From: Streptomyces litmocidini
GTDB taxonomy: Bacteria; Actinomycetota; Actinomycetes; Streptomycetales; Streptomycetaceae
Assembly (NCBI RefSeq): GCF_014649755.1
Contig: NZ_BMTQ01000012.1
Location: 124,001-188,000 of the forward strand
Direction: 5' to 3'
Length of the DNA stretch: 64,000 nt
The notes below the pieces were generated by a model that was not told the DNA's origin, made no database searches, and worked only from the letters and a program-made list of their open reading frames with translations. Both the position numbers and the translations under genes were made by a program. This document shows positions 12,672 through 21,157 of this stretch, piece by piece. The first letter of the stretch is position 1; every line of letters begins with the position of its first letter.

Positions 12672-13465
12672 CCAGTTCCGTCCTCAGCCGCCTGCGCGGC
12701 TACAGTCTTCCGCTCTCCCCCTCCGGCACCTCGGCCATGCTGACCCCCCCGCCGTGGCACTTCTCCGGCGAGGTCGTCATGGTCGACTACCGCGTGGATC
12801 CGGTGGCGGCGGCGGCGTTCCTCCCGCCCGAGCTCGACCTCGGCGCCGATCCGGGGCGGGCCGCCGCGGTCTTCGCGCACTGGCAGTGGTGCTCGGAGCC
12901 GGGGACCGAGCTGGCCGATCCGGGCACCAGCCAGTTCGGCGAGTTCCTGATCCTGCTCGGCTGCGAGTACCGCGGCCGCCCCCTGGCCCGGTGCCCGTAC
13001 GCCTGGGTCGACCAGCCCGTGCCGCTGCTGCGCGGCTGGGTGCAGGGAATGCCGAAGCAGTTCGGCGAACTGCACCAGACCCGGCCGATGCGCGTCGGCA
13101 GGGCGGGGCCCCTGGGCTCGGCCGCGGGCACGTACCACGGCACCGCGTCGACCGGCGGCCGCCGGTTCGTCCAGGCCTCGGTGAACGTGACCGCTCCGGC
13201 CGCCGAACCGCCGGCGCTGCACACCGTGCCGCTGGTGCACAGCCGGGTCCAGCCGTCCTGGGTCGACGGGGTGGAGCCTCCCGTCGAGCTGGTGACCTCG
13301 ACCGTCACCGGCGTCGAGTTCTCCGAGGTGTGGTCGGGCGACGCGCACCTGGAGATGTTCGACGTGCTCGACGCGGACTTCGCCTCGCTGCGACCGGTCT
13401 CGGTCGGGCGCGGCCACGTCTTCGGATACGCCGAGACGCTCGTCTCCGGCCAGACACTCGCCTGA
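12668..13465 (+). CDS. mppR: Acetoacetate decarboxylase-superfamily protein, MppR-like (2-ketoenduracididine cyclase)
   Basis: 265 residues with the acetoacetate-decarboxylase fold pattern: YRVDPVAAAAFLPPEL (41-56) and GWVQGMPKQFG, whose Lys130 is the expected Schiff-base lysine. MppR of the mannopeptimycin pathway belongs to this superfamily but does not decarboxylate; it dehydrates and cyclises 4-hydroxy-2-oxoarginine to 2-ketoenduracididine. Adjacency to mppP and mppQ homologues is the main reason for this assignment. By sequence alone it could be another acetoacetate decarboxylase-like enzyme. An MppO-type beta-hydroxylase of the same pathway is not seen in this window. Confidence 0.88.
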   Translation: MTSSVLSRLRGYSLPLSPSGTSAMLTPPPWHFSGEVVMVDYRVDPVAAAAFLPPELDLGADPGRAAAVFAHWQWCSEPGTELADPGTSQFGEFLILLGCEYRGRPLARCPYAWVDQPVPLLRGWVQGMPKQFGELHQTRPMRVGRAGPLGSAAGTYHGTASTGGRRFVQASVNVTAPAAEPPALHTVPLVHSRVQPSWVDGVEPPVELVTSTVTGVEFSEVWSGDAHLEMFDVLDADFASLRPVSVGRGHVFGYAETLVSGQTLA

Positions 13466-13498
13466 TTCCCCTCCCCGAAGGACCAGAAGGAGCAGAAG

Positions 13499-13711
13499 AT
13501 GACCAATCCGTTCGACGACCCCGACGCGGCCTTCAAGGTGCTGGTCAACGACGAGGGGCAGCACTCGCTCTGGCCCGCCTTCGCCGCCGTTCCCGAGGGA
13601 TGGCGGGTCGCGCTGGCCGACACGGACCGCGCGGCCTGCCTCGCGTACGTCGAGGAGCACTGGACCGACATGCGCCCGAAGAGCCTGGCCGACCGCATGG
13701 CCGCGCGCTGA
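13499..13711 (+). CDS. MbtH-family NRPS accessory protein
   Basis: 70 residues with the complete family signature: NPFDD at the N-terminus, LVNDEGQHSLWP (15-26), PEGW (32-35), and a C-terminal CLAYVEEHWTDMRP. MbtH proteins bind adenylation domains and are needed for their solubility or activity, here presumably those of the NRPS at 1-3910. The ATG follows an AAGGAG ribosome site. The stop overlaps the next gene start by TGATG. Confidence 0.97.
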   Translation: MTNPFDDPDAAFKVLVNDEGQHSLWPAFAAVPEGWRVALADTDRAACLAYVEEHWTDMRPKSLADRMAAR

Positions 13712-14592
13712 TGGGCGTCGCGACCGTCGGCGGCGTACGGCTGCACTACGACGTCGCCGGCCCGGCGGGCGGGGAACCGGTCGTCCTGGTCATGGGCGCG
13801 GGCGGTCGCGGACGGGCGTGGCACCTCCACCAGGTGCCGACGCTCGTCGCGGCGGGCCACCGGGTGATCACGTACGACTCCCGGGGCGTGCCGCCCAGCG
13901 ACCCCGGCGAGGCGGGTCTGACGGTCGGCGACCTCGCGGCCGACCTGGCGGGCCTCATCGAGCACCTGGACGCCGGGCCCTGCCGTCTGGTGGGGACCTC
14001 GCTCGGCGCGCACGTGGTGGAGGAACTGCTGCTGGTCCGGCCCGAACTGGCCACCGCCGCCGTGCTGATGGCCACCCGCGGCCGCGACGACCGACTGCGC
14101 GCGGCCGCCGCCCGGGCCGAGATCGAGCTGCTGGATTCCGGCATCGCGCTGCCGCGGAGGTACCACGCGGCCCTGCAGGCGATCCAGAACCTGTCCCCGC
14201 ACACCCTCGACGACGACATCGAGGTGTCCGACTGGCTGTCGGTGTTCGAGCAGTCGTCGTCCGCCGGCCCGGGGCTGCGGCACCAGCTCGCCATCACCCC
14301 GGCCCCCGGCCGTCTCGCGGCCTACGCCGCGATCACCACGCCGTGCCTGGTCCTGGCCTTCGCCGACGACCTGGTCACGCCCCCGCACCTGGTCGCCGAG
14401 GTGGCCGAGGCCATCCCCGGCGCCGTCCACCGTCTGATCGGCCGCGCGGGCCACTACGGGTACCTGGAGCGCCCGGAGGAGGTGAACCGCCAGATCCTCG
14501 AGTTCTTCCGCCGCGTCCCGGCCCGCTCCCCCGGGGGCGTCCCGCCGGCCGGCCCGGCGGGACGCCCCTTCGCCCGGGTCGCCGGCCCCTGA
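13711..14592 (+). CDS. Alpha/beta-hydrolase
   Basis: 293 residues, classic alpha/beta-hydrolase fold: oxyanion-hole region VMGAGGRG, nucleophile elbow GTSLGA (Ser near 101), an acid in LAFADDLVTPP and the His in RAGHYGYLERP. Translationally coupled to mbtH. In this cluster it could act as an editing thioesterase, an ester/amide hydrolase or a self-resistance enzyme; the sequence does not decide. A Pro/Gly-rich tail of about 25 residues after the catalytic domain is unusual. Confidence 0.85.
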   Translation: MGVATVGGVRLHYDVAGPAGGEPVVLVMGAGGRGRAWHLHQVPTLVAAGHRVITYDSRGVPPSDPGEAGLTVGDLAADLAGLIEHLDAGPCRLVGTSLGAHVVEELLLVRPELATAAVLMATRGRDDRLRAAAARAEIELLDSGIALPRRYHAALQAIQNLSPHTLDDDIEVSDWLSVFEQSSSAGPGLRHQLAITPAPGRLAAYAAITTPCLVLAFADDLVTPPHLVAEVAEAIPGAVHRLIGRAGHYGYLERPEEVNRQILEFFRRVPARSPGGVPPAGPAGRPFARVAGP

Positions 14593-14619
14593 ACCGTTTC
14601 TCCGACCGAGGAGCCGCCG

Positions 14620-15411
14620 ATGACCGCCGTGCCCCCGAAGACCGTGGTCGTCGTACCGACCTACAACGAACGGGACAACCTGCCCGTGCTGGCCGGTCTG
14701 CTCGCGGACCTGCCGGTGCCGAACCTGCATCTGCTCGTGGTCGACGACGACTCGCCCGACGGCACCGGTGAGGTCGCGGACAAGCTCGTCGCCGGGGCGC
14801 CGGACACCATCGGCGTGCTGCACCGCCGCACCAAGGACGGACTCGGCCGCGCCTACCTCGCCGGAATGGCCCGTGCGCTGGACGAGGGTGCCGACGTCGT
14901 GGTCCAGATGGACGCCGACCTCTCGCACCCGGCCTCGGCGGTCCCGGTCATGCTCGACGTGCTGTTGACGGAGAACGCCGCCGCCGTGATCGGCTCGCGC
15001 TACGTGGCCGGCGGCTCGACCGCCTCCGAGTGGCCCCGGTCCCGCAGGGCGCTGTCGGCCTGGGCCAACGCCTACGTGAACGCGATCCTGCGGCTGGGCC
15101 TGAAGGACGCCACCGCCGGCTTCAAGGCGTGGCGGGCCGAGACCTTGCGCGCGCTCGACCTGGACTCCGTGCGCAGCAACGGGTACTCCTTCCAGGTCGA
15201 GATGAACCACCGGGCCGTCACCCGGGGGTTCGCCCTCCTCGAAGTGCCGATCCACTTCGAGGAGCGGGGCCGGGGCACGTCGAAGATGGACCTGCGGGTC
15301 CAGCTCGAATCGGCCCTCACCCCCTGGCGGCTGCGCTTCGGCGGCGGGCCCGCGGGGCGGTCCGGGGCGGACGGCGGGAGCGGCGGGGCCGCGCGGGTCA
15401 GTCCGAGGTGA
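14620..15411 (+). CDS. Polyprenol-phosphate mannose synthase-like glycosyltransferase (GT2)
   Basis: 263 residues. GT2 signature VVVPTYNERDNLPVL at the N-terminus, the first acidic motif VVDDDSPDGT, the metal-binding MDADLSH and the GTSKMD segment typical of dolichol/polyprenol-phosphate mannose synthases. No transmembrane domain follows, as in soluble Ppm1/DPM1-type enzymes. It would transfer mannose from GDP-mannose to a polyprenol phosphate for use by membrane GT-C enzymes. It starts 27 bp after the hydrolase stop behind a GAGGAG site, so it may be the last gene of the peptide operon, or a housekeeping gene at the cluster edge. Its 3' end overlaps the convergent thymidine kinase gene by 14 bp. 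Confidence 0.88.
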   Translation: MTAVPPKTVVVVPTYNERDNLPVLAGLLADLPVPNLHLLVVDDDSPDGTGEVADKLVAGAPDTIGVLHRRTKDGLGRAYLAGMARALDEGADVVVQMDADLSHPASAVPVMLDVLLTENAAAVIGSRYVAGGSTASEWPRSRRALSAWANAYVNAILRLGLKDATAGFKAWRAETLRALDLDSVRSNGYSFQVEMNHRAVTRGFALLEVPIHFEERGRGTSKMDLRVQLESALTPWRLRFGGGPAGRSGADGGSGGAARVSPR

Positions 15412-16048
15412 CCGGCAGCACGTCGGGAGAGAGGGCCCCCGCCCGGGCGGAGGCCGAGGTGGCCCGGCGGCGGTGGTGGCGGCGGCAGAGGACCTCGTAG
15501 CCGATCTCCTCGGCCGGCCGGTTCACGTCCCCGACGACGACCTGCTCGCCCTCGACGACCATCTCGCCGCCCACCGTACGGGCGTTGTGCGTGGCGCGGG
15601 CCCCGCACCAGCACAGCGCCTCGACCTGGAGCTGCTCGATCCGGTCCGCCAGCTCGATCAGCCGCTGCGAGCCCGGGAACAGCTTCGTGCGGAAGTCCGT
15701 CGTGATCCCGAAGGCGAAGACGTCCAGGCCGAGGTCGTCGACGATGCGGGCGAGCTGGTCGATCTGCTCCGGGGCGAGGAACTGGGCCTCGTCCACGATC
15801 ACGTAGTCGGCCTTGCCGCCCTGGGAGAGCTGGGTGACCAGGTACGCGTACAGGTCCATGTCCCGCGGCGCCTCGACCGCCTCCGTCACCAGGCCGAGCC
15901 GGGAGGACAGCTTGCCCTCGCCCGCCCGGTCGTCGCGGGTGAAGATCACGCCCTGGAGCCCCCGCGCGTCGCGGTTGTGGGCGATCTGGAGCGCCAGGGT
16001 GCTCTTCCCGCAGTCCATGGTTCCGGAGAAGAAGACCAGCTCGGGCAT
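15398..16048 (-). CDS. tdk: Thymidine kinase
   Basis: 216 residues, TK1-type. P-loop GTMDCGKST (9-17), DEAQF (near 87-91) and a Cys pair CWCGARATHNAR typical of the zinc/lid region. Phosphorylates thymidine in nucleotide salvage in the cytoplasm. The C-terminal tail is short and basic. It faces the Ppm-like gene and overlaps its end by 14 bp. Confidence 0.95.
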   Translation of the reverse strand: MPELVFFSGTMDCGKSTLALQIAHNRDARGLQGVIFTRDDRAGEGKLSSRLGLVTEAVEAPRDMDLYAYLVTQLSQGGKADYVIVDEAQFLAPEQIDQLARIVDDLGLDVFAFGITTDFRTKLFPGSQRLIELADRIEQLQVEALCWCGARATHNARTVGGEMVVEGEQVVVGDVNRPAEEIGYEVLCRRHHRRRATSASARAGALSPDVLPVTSD

Positions 16049-16094
16049 GACGGAACGGGGACCTTTCGGGTCGTGGGCGGGGGTGGGGTCCGGG

Positions 16095-17300
16095 TCAGGA
16101 GCGGACTTCGAGCAGCGGGACGAGCTGCTCCGCGGGGGTCATGGACCCGTGCATGCCGGCCATCGCCGACTCGTTGGGCTCGTTGACGGAGGCGGTGATC
16201 GCCACGTCGTCGTGGGCCGCGACGACGACGTCGCCGATCCGGCCGTACACCCGCTCGTCGACCTCGGCACCGAACCAGCCGAGGGAGATCGCCTCGTCCC
16301 GGCTCGCCACCCAGAACTGCTCGCCGACGACCTCGCGCCAGCAGGTGAGGACGTCCGCCGCGGCGCCGGGGACGGCGTAGACGTGGCGGGCCCGTCCCTC
16401 GCCGCCGAGGAGGGCGACGCCCGCGCTCAGCTCCCAGTCCTCGTCGAAGTCGATGCGGTGCTGCTCGTCGAAGGGGATGTCGACCATGCCGTGGTCGGCC
16501 GTGACGTACAGGGCCGAGCGGGGCGGCAGCTGCTCGGCGAGCCGCTGCACCAGCCGGTCGACGAACATCAGCTGACCGCGCCAGGCGTCGGAGTCGATGC
16601 CGAAGCGGTGGCCGGCGCCGTCGAGTTCGCTGTAGTACGTGTAGACCAGCGAGCGGTCGCCGGCGGCGAGCTGCTCGGCGGCGAAGTCCATGCGCTCCTC
16701 GCCCGAGAGCCGCCCGTGAAACGTTCCGCCGCTGAGCGCGACCTTGGTGAGCGGGGTCTGCTCGAAGGTCGGGGACGACACCTGGGCGGTGTGGATCCCG
16801 GCCTCGTGGGCGAGCCGGAAGACGGTGGGGTACGGCTGCCAGACCTGCGGCGCGGTCCACGGCTTCCAGCGCAGCTGGTTCATCAGCTCGCCGGTCTCCG
16901 GGTTGCGCACGGTGTAGCCGGGCAGTCCGTGCGTCCCGGGGTGGCGGCCTGTGCCGACGGAGGCGAGCGAGGTCGCGGTGGTGGCGGGGAAGCCGGCGGT
17001 GACCGGGCGGCCCGTGCCGCCCCGCGAGGAGCCGAGGAGCGAGGTCAGGTACGGGGCCTCGTCCGGGTGCGCCTTGATCTGCTCCCAGCCGAGCCCGTCG
17101 ATCAGGAAGACGCAGTTCCGGTCGGCCGGGGCCAGCTCCGCGATCCGCGCCTCGAAACCGGGCACCCCCTGGCCCGCCACGAGCGTCGGCAGCAGGTCGC
17201 CGAGCGAGCCGGAGGCGTACTCGGGCACCGGCGCGGTCTCCGGGGCGAGCGGGACCGGGTCGTCGGGCCAGCCGTGGGTCACGGCGGTGGGCTGCGCCAT
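16095..17300 (-). CDS. Alkaline-phosphatase-superfamily protein (type I phosphodiesterase/nucleotide pyrophosphatase)
   Basis: 401 residues. Metal-binding and nucleophile motifs of the superfamily: FLIDGLGWEQ (first Asp), GFPATTATSLASVGTGRHPGTHG (nucleophile Thr region) and ADHGMVD, with a further Asp/His in SELDGAGHRFG. Hydrolyses a phosphate ester; the substrate cannot be named. No signal peptide or membrane segment is seen, so probably cytoplasmic. Coupled to the upstream DUF5998 gene by a TGATG overlap. Confidence 0.88.
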   Translation of the reverse strand: MAQPTAVTHGWPDDPVPLAPETAPVPEYASGSLGDLLPTLVAGQGVPGFEARIAELAPADRNCVFLIDGLGWEQIKAHPDEAPYLTSLLGSSRGGTGRPVTAGFPATTATSLASVGTGRHPGTHGLPGYTVRNPETGELMNQLRWKPWTAPQVWQPYPTVFRLAHEAGIHTAQVSSPTFEQTPLTKVALSGGTFHGRLSGEERMDFAAEQLAAGDRSLVYTYYSELDGAGHRFGIDSDAWRGQLMFVDRLVQRLAEQLPPRSALYVTADHGMVDIPFDEQHRIDFDEDWELSAGVALLGGEGRARHVYAVPGAAADVLTCWREVVGEQFWVASRDEAISLGWFGAEVDERVYGRIGDVVVAAHDDVAITASVNEPNESAMAGMHGSMTPAEQLVPLLEVRS

Positions 17301-17896
17301 CAGCGGGTGGGCGCGGCGGTCGCCGCGATGGCTTCGGAGAGGGCCTGGGCGAACGCCAGGGTCTGCCGGACGGTGTCCGGGCCGTCGCCGGCGTCGCTCA
17401 CGCGCAGGCTGAGGTCGTCGGCGGTGGCGTTGCCGGTGTAGCCGTGGTCGGCGTCGCAGTTGGGGTCGCCGCAGGCGGCGGGCTCCAGGTCGATGCGGGA
17501 GACGGCGCCCCAGCCGATGGTGAGGACCACCTCGCGGGGCAGCGTGCCCGGGGTGTACGACTCGGGGTTGGCGACGACGCGGCTGACGACGACCGAGGAG
17601 ATCCGGTCGAGCTTCACGGACTCGGTGGAGGTGGTCGCGTACGGCGTCGGGGAACTCGTGTCGGCGGCCTGCTCGTCGGTGTGGCTGACGATGAAGCGGT
17701 GCGGTGTCAGGACGAGGACGGTGACGTGGCGCCGGACCTCGTTCGCGTCGAAGGTGGTCTCCTGGTGGACCACGTACGACGTGATGGCCTCGCCGCCGAC
17801 GGCGGCCTCCACCGCCTCGGCCACGAGGGCCGGGTAGTAGCCGCTGCGCTCGATCGCCGCGCGCAGCCCCTGGGTCGTCGTACCGCTCTTTGCCAT
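17300..17896 (-). CDS. DUF5998 family protein
   Basis: 198 residues of unknown function, widely conserved in actinobacteria. Predicted soluble alpha/beta protein with no membrane segments. It contains CGDPNCDADHGY, a Cys-Asp-rich segment that could bind a metal. Start chosen at ATG 17896, behind GGATGGAG; ATG 17905 is possible. It forms a two-gene unit with the phosphodiesterase gene that follows. Confidence 0.8.
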   Translation of the reverse strand: MAKSGTTTQGLRAAIERSGYYPALVAEAVEAAVGGEAITSYVVHQETTFDANEVRRHVTVLVLTPHRFIVSHTDEQAADTSSPTPYATTSTESVKLDRISSVVVSRVVANPESYTPGTLPREVVLTIGWGAVSRIDLEPAACGDPNCDADHGYTGNATADDLSLRVSDAGDGPDTVRQTLAFAQALSEAIAATAAPTR

Positions 17897-17936
17897 GGGC
17901 TCCATCCTACGGGGCCGAGGGGCCCCCTCAGGCCCG

Positions 17937-20900
17937 TCAGTAACGCGGCAGGCTCCGCGGCCCGAGGTCGGTGCGGGGCGCGGGCGGGGCCAGCCGGACG
18001 GTCGCGCCGAGGACGGAGAGTCCGCGGGGCGCCACGACCACCGGCTCCAGGGAGACCGCGACCACCTCGGGATGGTCGTCGACGAGCCGGGAGACCCTCA
18101 GCAGCAGCTCCTCCAGGGCCGGGGTGTCGACCGGGGCGGAGCCGCGCCAGCCGAAGAGCAGCGGGGCGGTGCGCAGGGAGCGGACGAGTTCGGCGACGTC
18201 CCGGTCGGTGGCCGGGACCAGCCGGTGGGCCGTGTCGCCGAGCAGCTCCGAGGCCGCGCCCGAGAGGCCGAAGGAGAGGACGGCGCCGACGGCCGGGTCG
18301 ATCGCGGCGCGGACGACGGTGTCGACGCCCCGGGGCACCATCGCCTGGACGACCGGCTGGAGCTCCTCCGGCTTGCCGAGCACCTCGGTGACCTCGGCGT
18401 ACGCCGTGCGCAGCTGTTCCTCGCCGGCGAGGTCCAGCCGGACGCCCCCGAGGTCGGGGCGGTGGCGGAGGTGGGGGGCGGTCGTCTTGAGCGCGACGGG
18501 ATAACCGAGCCGGGCGGCGGCCGCGACGGCGGCGTCGGGCCCGGGGGCGGGGAGGGTCGGCAGGACGGTGATGCCGTACCGGGCGAGCAGCGCCCCGGCC
18601 TCCTCGGTGCCGAGGGTCACACCACGGGCGTCCACGGCGTCGGCGCCGAGGACCCCCTCGATGAGCGCGGCGGCCCCGGCCTCGTCGATGTCCTCGTACG
18701 CGGGCACCCGCCCGGGATCGGCGGCCTGCCGCCGCCACTGCCCGTACCGCACGGCCTCGGCCAGCGCCCGCACGGCCCGCTCGGCGGCGGGGTAGGCGGG
18801 GATGGCGGCTTGCGGAACGGGGCCGGACGAGGCGCCGGGCCCGGACGGGACGGCAGGGGCGGCAGGGGCGGCAGGGCCTGACGGGACGGCGGGCCCGGAC
18901 GAGGCGCCGGGCCCGGACGGGACGGCGGGCCCGGCGGACCGGGACTCGGTCCCGGACCCCTCGGTCCCGGACCCCTCGGTCCCGGACCCGGCCGGCCGGG
19001 CGCCCGCCGGGACCGGGACCGGGCCCGCGCCCCGCCCCGGCGCCGTCGCCCTCGTGCTCGTGCTCGTCGGCACCGGCCTCGTGCTCGTCGCCGCCGCGAG
19101 GGCCTCCGCGAGGCCGCCCATCTCGACGTGGACGACGACGACCGGCTTCGTCGGTGCGGGGGCGGAGGCGACGGCCTCGCGGAGGGCGGCCGCGAGCACC
19201 TCGCCGTCGCCGAACTCGGTGGCGCCGTCCTCGCCGACCCAGGGGATCGCGTTGACGACGACCGCGTCGGACGTCTCGTCGGCGAGCGCCGCCGCGAGCG
19301 CGTCCCGGTAGTCCGCCGGGACCGCCGCCGTGGTGAGGTCGAGCGGCCGCAGCGGGCGCAGTCCCTCGGTCAGGCAGGCGTCGTACGTGAGGAGGCCGAG
19401 CGACTCGGAGTTGCCGAGGATCGCGACCCGGGGCCCGGCGGGCAGCGGCTGGGCGGCGAGGAGCAGTCCGGCGTCGACGAGCTCGGTGACGGTGTCGACG
19501 CGGATCACCCCGGCCTGGCGGAGCAGCGCGGAGACCGTGGCGTGCGGGATGCGGGTGACCGGCACCCGGTGGCCGGGCGGGGCGCTGCCGCTGTGCCGGG
19601 CGCCCTTGACGACGACGACGGGCTTGACGGCGGCGGTCCGGCGGGCGAGCCGGGTGAACTTCCGCGGGTTGCCGATCGACTCCAGGTAGAGGAGGACGAC
19701 GTCGGTGCCGGGGTCGTCGTACCAGTGCTGGAGGAAGTCGTTGCCGGAGACGTCGGCGCGGTTGCCGGCCGAGATGAAGGAGGAGAGCCCCGCGCCGCGC
19801 CGGTGCAGTCCGGCGAGGAGGGCGATCCCGATGGCGCCGGACTGGGTGAAGAGCCCGATCCGCCCGGCTCCCGGCATCTGCGGGGCGAGGGAGGCGTTGA
19901 GCCGGACGTCGTCGGCGGTGTTGATGATCCCGAAGGCGTTGGGGCCGATGATCCGCATGCCGTACGAGCGGGCCTGCCGCACGAGCTCGCGCTGGCGCTC
20001 CCGGCCGGCGGCCCCGCTCTCGGCGTATCCGGCGGAGAGCACGACGAGGCCGCGCACCCCGTGCTCGCCGCAGTCCGCGACGGCCTCGGGCACCCGTTCG
20101 GCGGGGACGGCGACGACGGCCAGGTCCACCGGTTCGCCGATGGCGCCGACGGAGGGGTGGGCGGGGACGCCGTCGAGCTCGGTCCCTCCGGTGAGCGCGG
20201 CGTTCACCGCGTACACCCGTCCCGTGAAGCCGGCGCCGAGGAGGTTGCGGAGCACGGTCCGGCCGACGCCGCCGGGCGCGCGTCCGGCGCCGACGACGGC
20301 GACGGAGCGGGGGGTGAGGAGGCGCTGCACGGAGCGGGCCTCGGCGCGCTGCTCCCGCGCGCGCTGGACGGCGAGGGAGCGGTCGGTCGGTTCGAGGTCG
20401 AGGTGGAGCCGGACGGAGCCGTCCTCGAAGCTGCGCTTCTGGGTGTAGCCCGCGTCGGTGAAGACCTTGATCATCTTGGTGTTGGCGGGGAGCACCTCGG
20501 CGGCGAAGCGCCGGATGTCCCGCTCGCGCGCGACCGCCGCGATGTGTTCGAGGAGGGCGGAGGCGACCCCCCTCCCCTGGTGCGCGTCCTGGACGAGGAA
20601 GGCGACCTCGGCCTCGTCGGCGGGGGCCGAGGCCGGCAGCCCTCGCTCGTCGATCCGGTCGTAGCGGACGGTGGCGATGAACTCGCCGCCGACGGTCGCG
20701 GCGAGCCCGACCCGGTCCACGAAGTCGTGGTGGGTGAAGCGGTGGACGTCCTTGGCGGACAGGCGCGGGTAGGGGGCGAAGAAGCGGTAGTACTTCGACT
20801 CGTCCGAGACCTGCTCGTAGAAGCTGACGAGCCGGTCGGCGTCGTCGGCCGTGATGGGTCTGATGCGCGCGGTGCCGCCGTCGCGGAGCACCACGTCCGC

Positions 20901-20972
20901 TTCCCAGTGGGCGGGGTAGGCGTGCTCCGGTGGGGCCTGTGGTGCCGGTGGCTGCTCCGACGCGCTCTGCAT
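17937..20972 (-). CDS. GNAT acetyltransferase fused to NDP-forming acyl-CoA synthetase-like domains (protein acetyltransferase Pat type)
   Basis: 1011 residues. Order: GNAT domain (about 30-200, acetyl-CoA loop DAHQGRGVASALLEH), CoA-binding Rossmann domain (about 215-330, SVAVVGAGR), succinyl-CoA-synthetase-like domains (IGPNAFGIINT, LFTQSGAIGIALL), a Pro/Gly/Ser/Glu linker (about 640-720) with short tandem repeats, and a C-terminal ATP-grasp domain (PVALKTTAPHLRHRPDLGGVRL). Family members such as Salmonella Pat acetylate lysines of metabolic enzymes; the synthetase part is usually a catalytically dead sensor. The synthetase active-site His cannot be placed securely by eye. Convergent with nothing nearby; monocistronic. 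Confidence 0.88.
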   Translation of the reverse strand: MQSASEQPPAPQAPPEHAYPAHWEADVVLRDGGTARIRPITADDADRLVSFYEQVSDESKYYRFFAPYPRLSAKDVHRFTHHDFVDRVGLAATVGGEFIATVRYDRIDERGLPASAPADEAEVAFLVQDAHQGRGVASALLEHIAAVARERDIRRFAAEVLPANTKMIKVFTDAGYTQKRSFEDGSVRLHLDLEPTDRSLAVQRAREQRAEARSVQRLLTPRSVAVVGAGRAPGGVGRTVLRNLLGAGFTGRVYAVNAALTGGTELDGVPAHPSVGAIGEPVDLAVVAVPAERVPEAVADCGEHGVRGLVVLSAGYAESGAAGRERQRELVRQARSYGMRIIGPNAFGIINTADDVRLNASLAPQMPGAGRIGLFTQSGAIGIALLAGLHRRGAGLSSFISAGNRADVSGNDFLQHWYDDPGTDVVLLYLESIGNPRKFTRLARRTAAVKPVVVVKGARHSGSAPPGHRVPVTRIPHATVSALLRQAGVIRVDTVTELVDAGLLLAAQPLPAGPRVAILGNSESLGLLTYDACLTEGLRPLRPLDLTTAAVPADYRDALAAALADETSDAVVVNAIPWVGEDGATEFGDGEVLAAALREAVASAPAPTKPVVVVHVEMGGLAEALAAATSTRPVPTSTSTRATAPGRGAGPVPVPAGARPAGSGTEGSGTEGSGTESRSAGPAVPSGPGASSGPAVPSGPAAPAAPAVPSGPGASSGPVPQAAIPAYPAAERAVRALAEAVRYGQWRRQAADPGRVPAYEDIDEAGAAALIEGVLGADAVDARGVTLGTEEAGALLARYGITVLPTLPAPGPDAAVAAAARLGYPVALKTTAPHLRHRPDLGGVRLDLAGEEQLRTAYAEVTEVLGKPEELQPVVQAMVPRGVDTVVRAAIDPAVGAVLSFGLSGAASELLGDTAHRLVPATDRDVAELVRSLRTAPLLFGWRGSAPVDTPALEELLLRVSRLVDDHPEVVAVSLEPVVVAPRGLSVLGATVRLAPPAPRTDLGPRSLPRY
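18826..18990. repeat. Low-complexity repeats inside the acyl-CoA synthetase fusion gene
   Basis: Two 29-bp direct copies begin at 18826 and 18898 (GACGAGGCGCCGGGCCCGGA...). Three tandem 15-bp units TCGGTCCCGGACCCC occupy 18946-18990, the last with one change. They encode the linker repeats VPSGPGASSGP and GSGTE. Confidence 0.85.
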
Positions 20973-21116
20973 GGGGCCAGACTACGACCGCGACACGACC
21001 GGGGCACCGGTCGCGTGCGGGGTGTGCGCGATGCAAGGTGTTGCAAGGTAGGGAGGGCCGAAGGGCGGTCCGGGCCGGGCCGGAGGTCGGCGTGAGCACC
21101 GCACAACCCGTGAGAG

Positions 21117-21132
21117 ACTGGTCTAGACAACC
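21117..21132 (+). promoter_or_regulatory. DasR operator (dre) upstream of ptsH
   Basis: ACTGGTCTAGACAACC matches the DasR consensus (ACTGGTCTAGACCAGT) over its first 12 bases and lies 25 bp before the ptsH start. DasR, the GntR-family GlcNAc-utilisation regulator of streptomycetes, is known to bind in front of ptsH; glucosamine-6-phosphate releases it. Confidence 0.85.
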
Positions 21133-21157
21133 CGCTTGAGACTTGAAGGGCAACACC

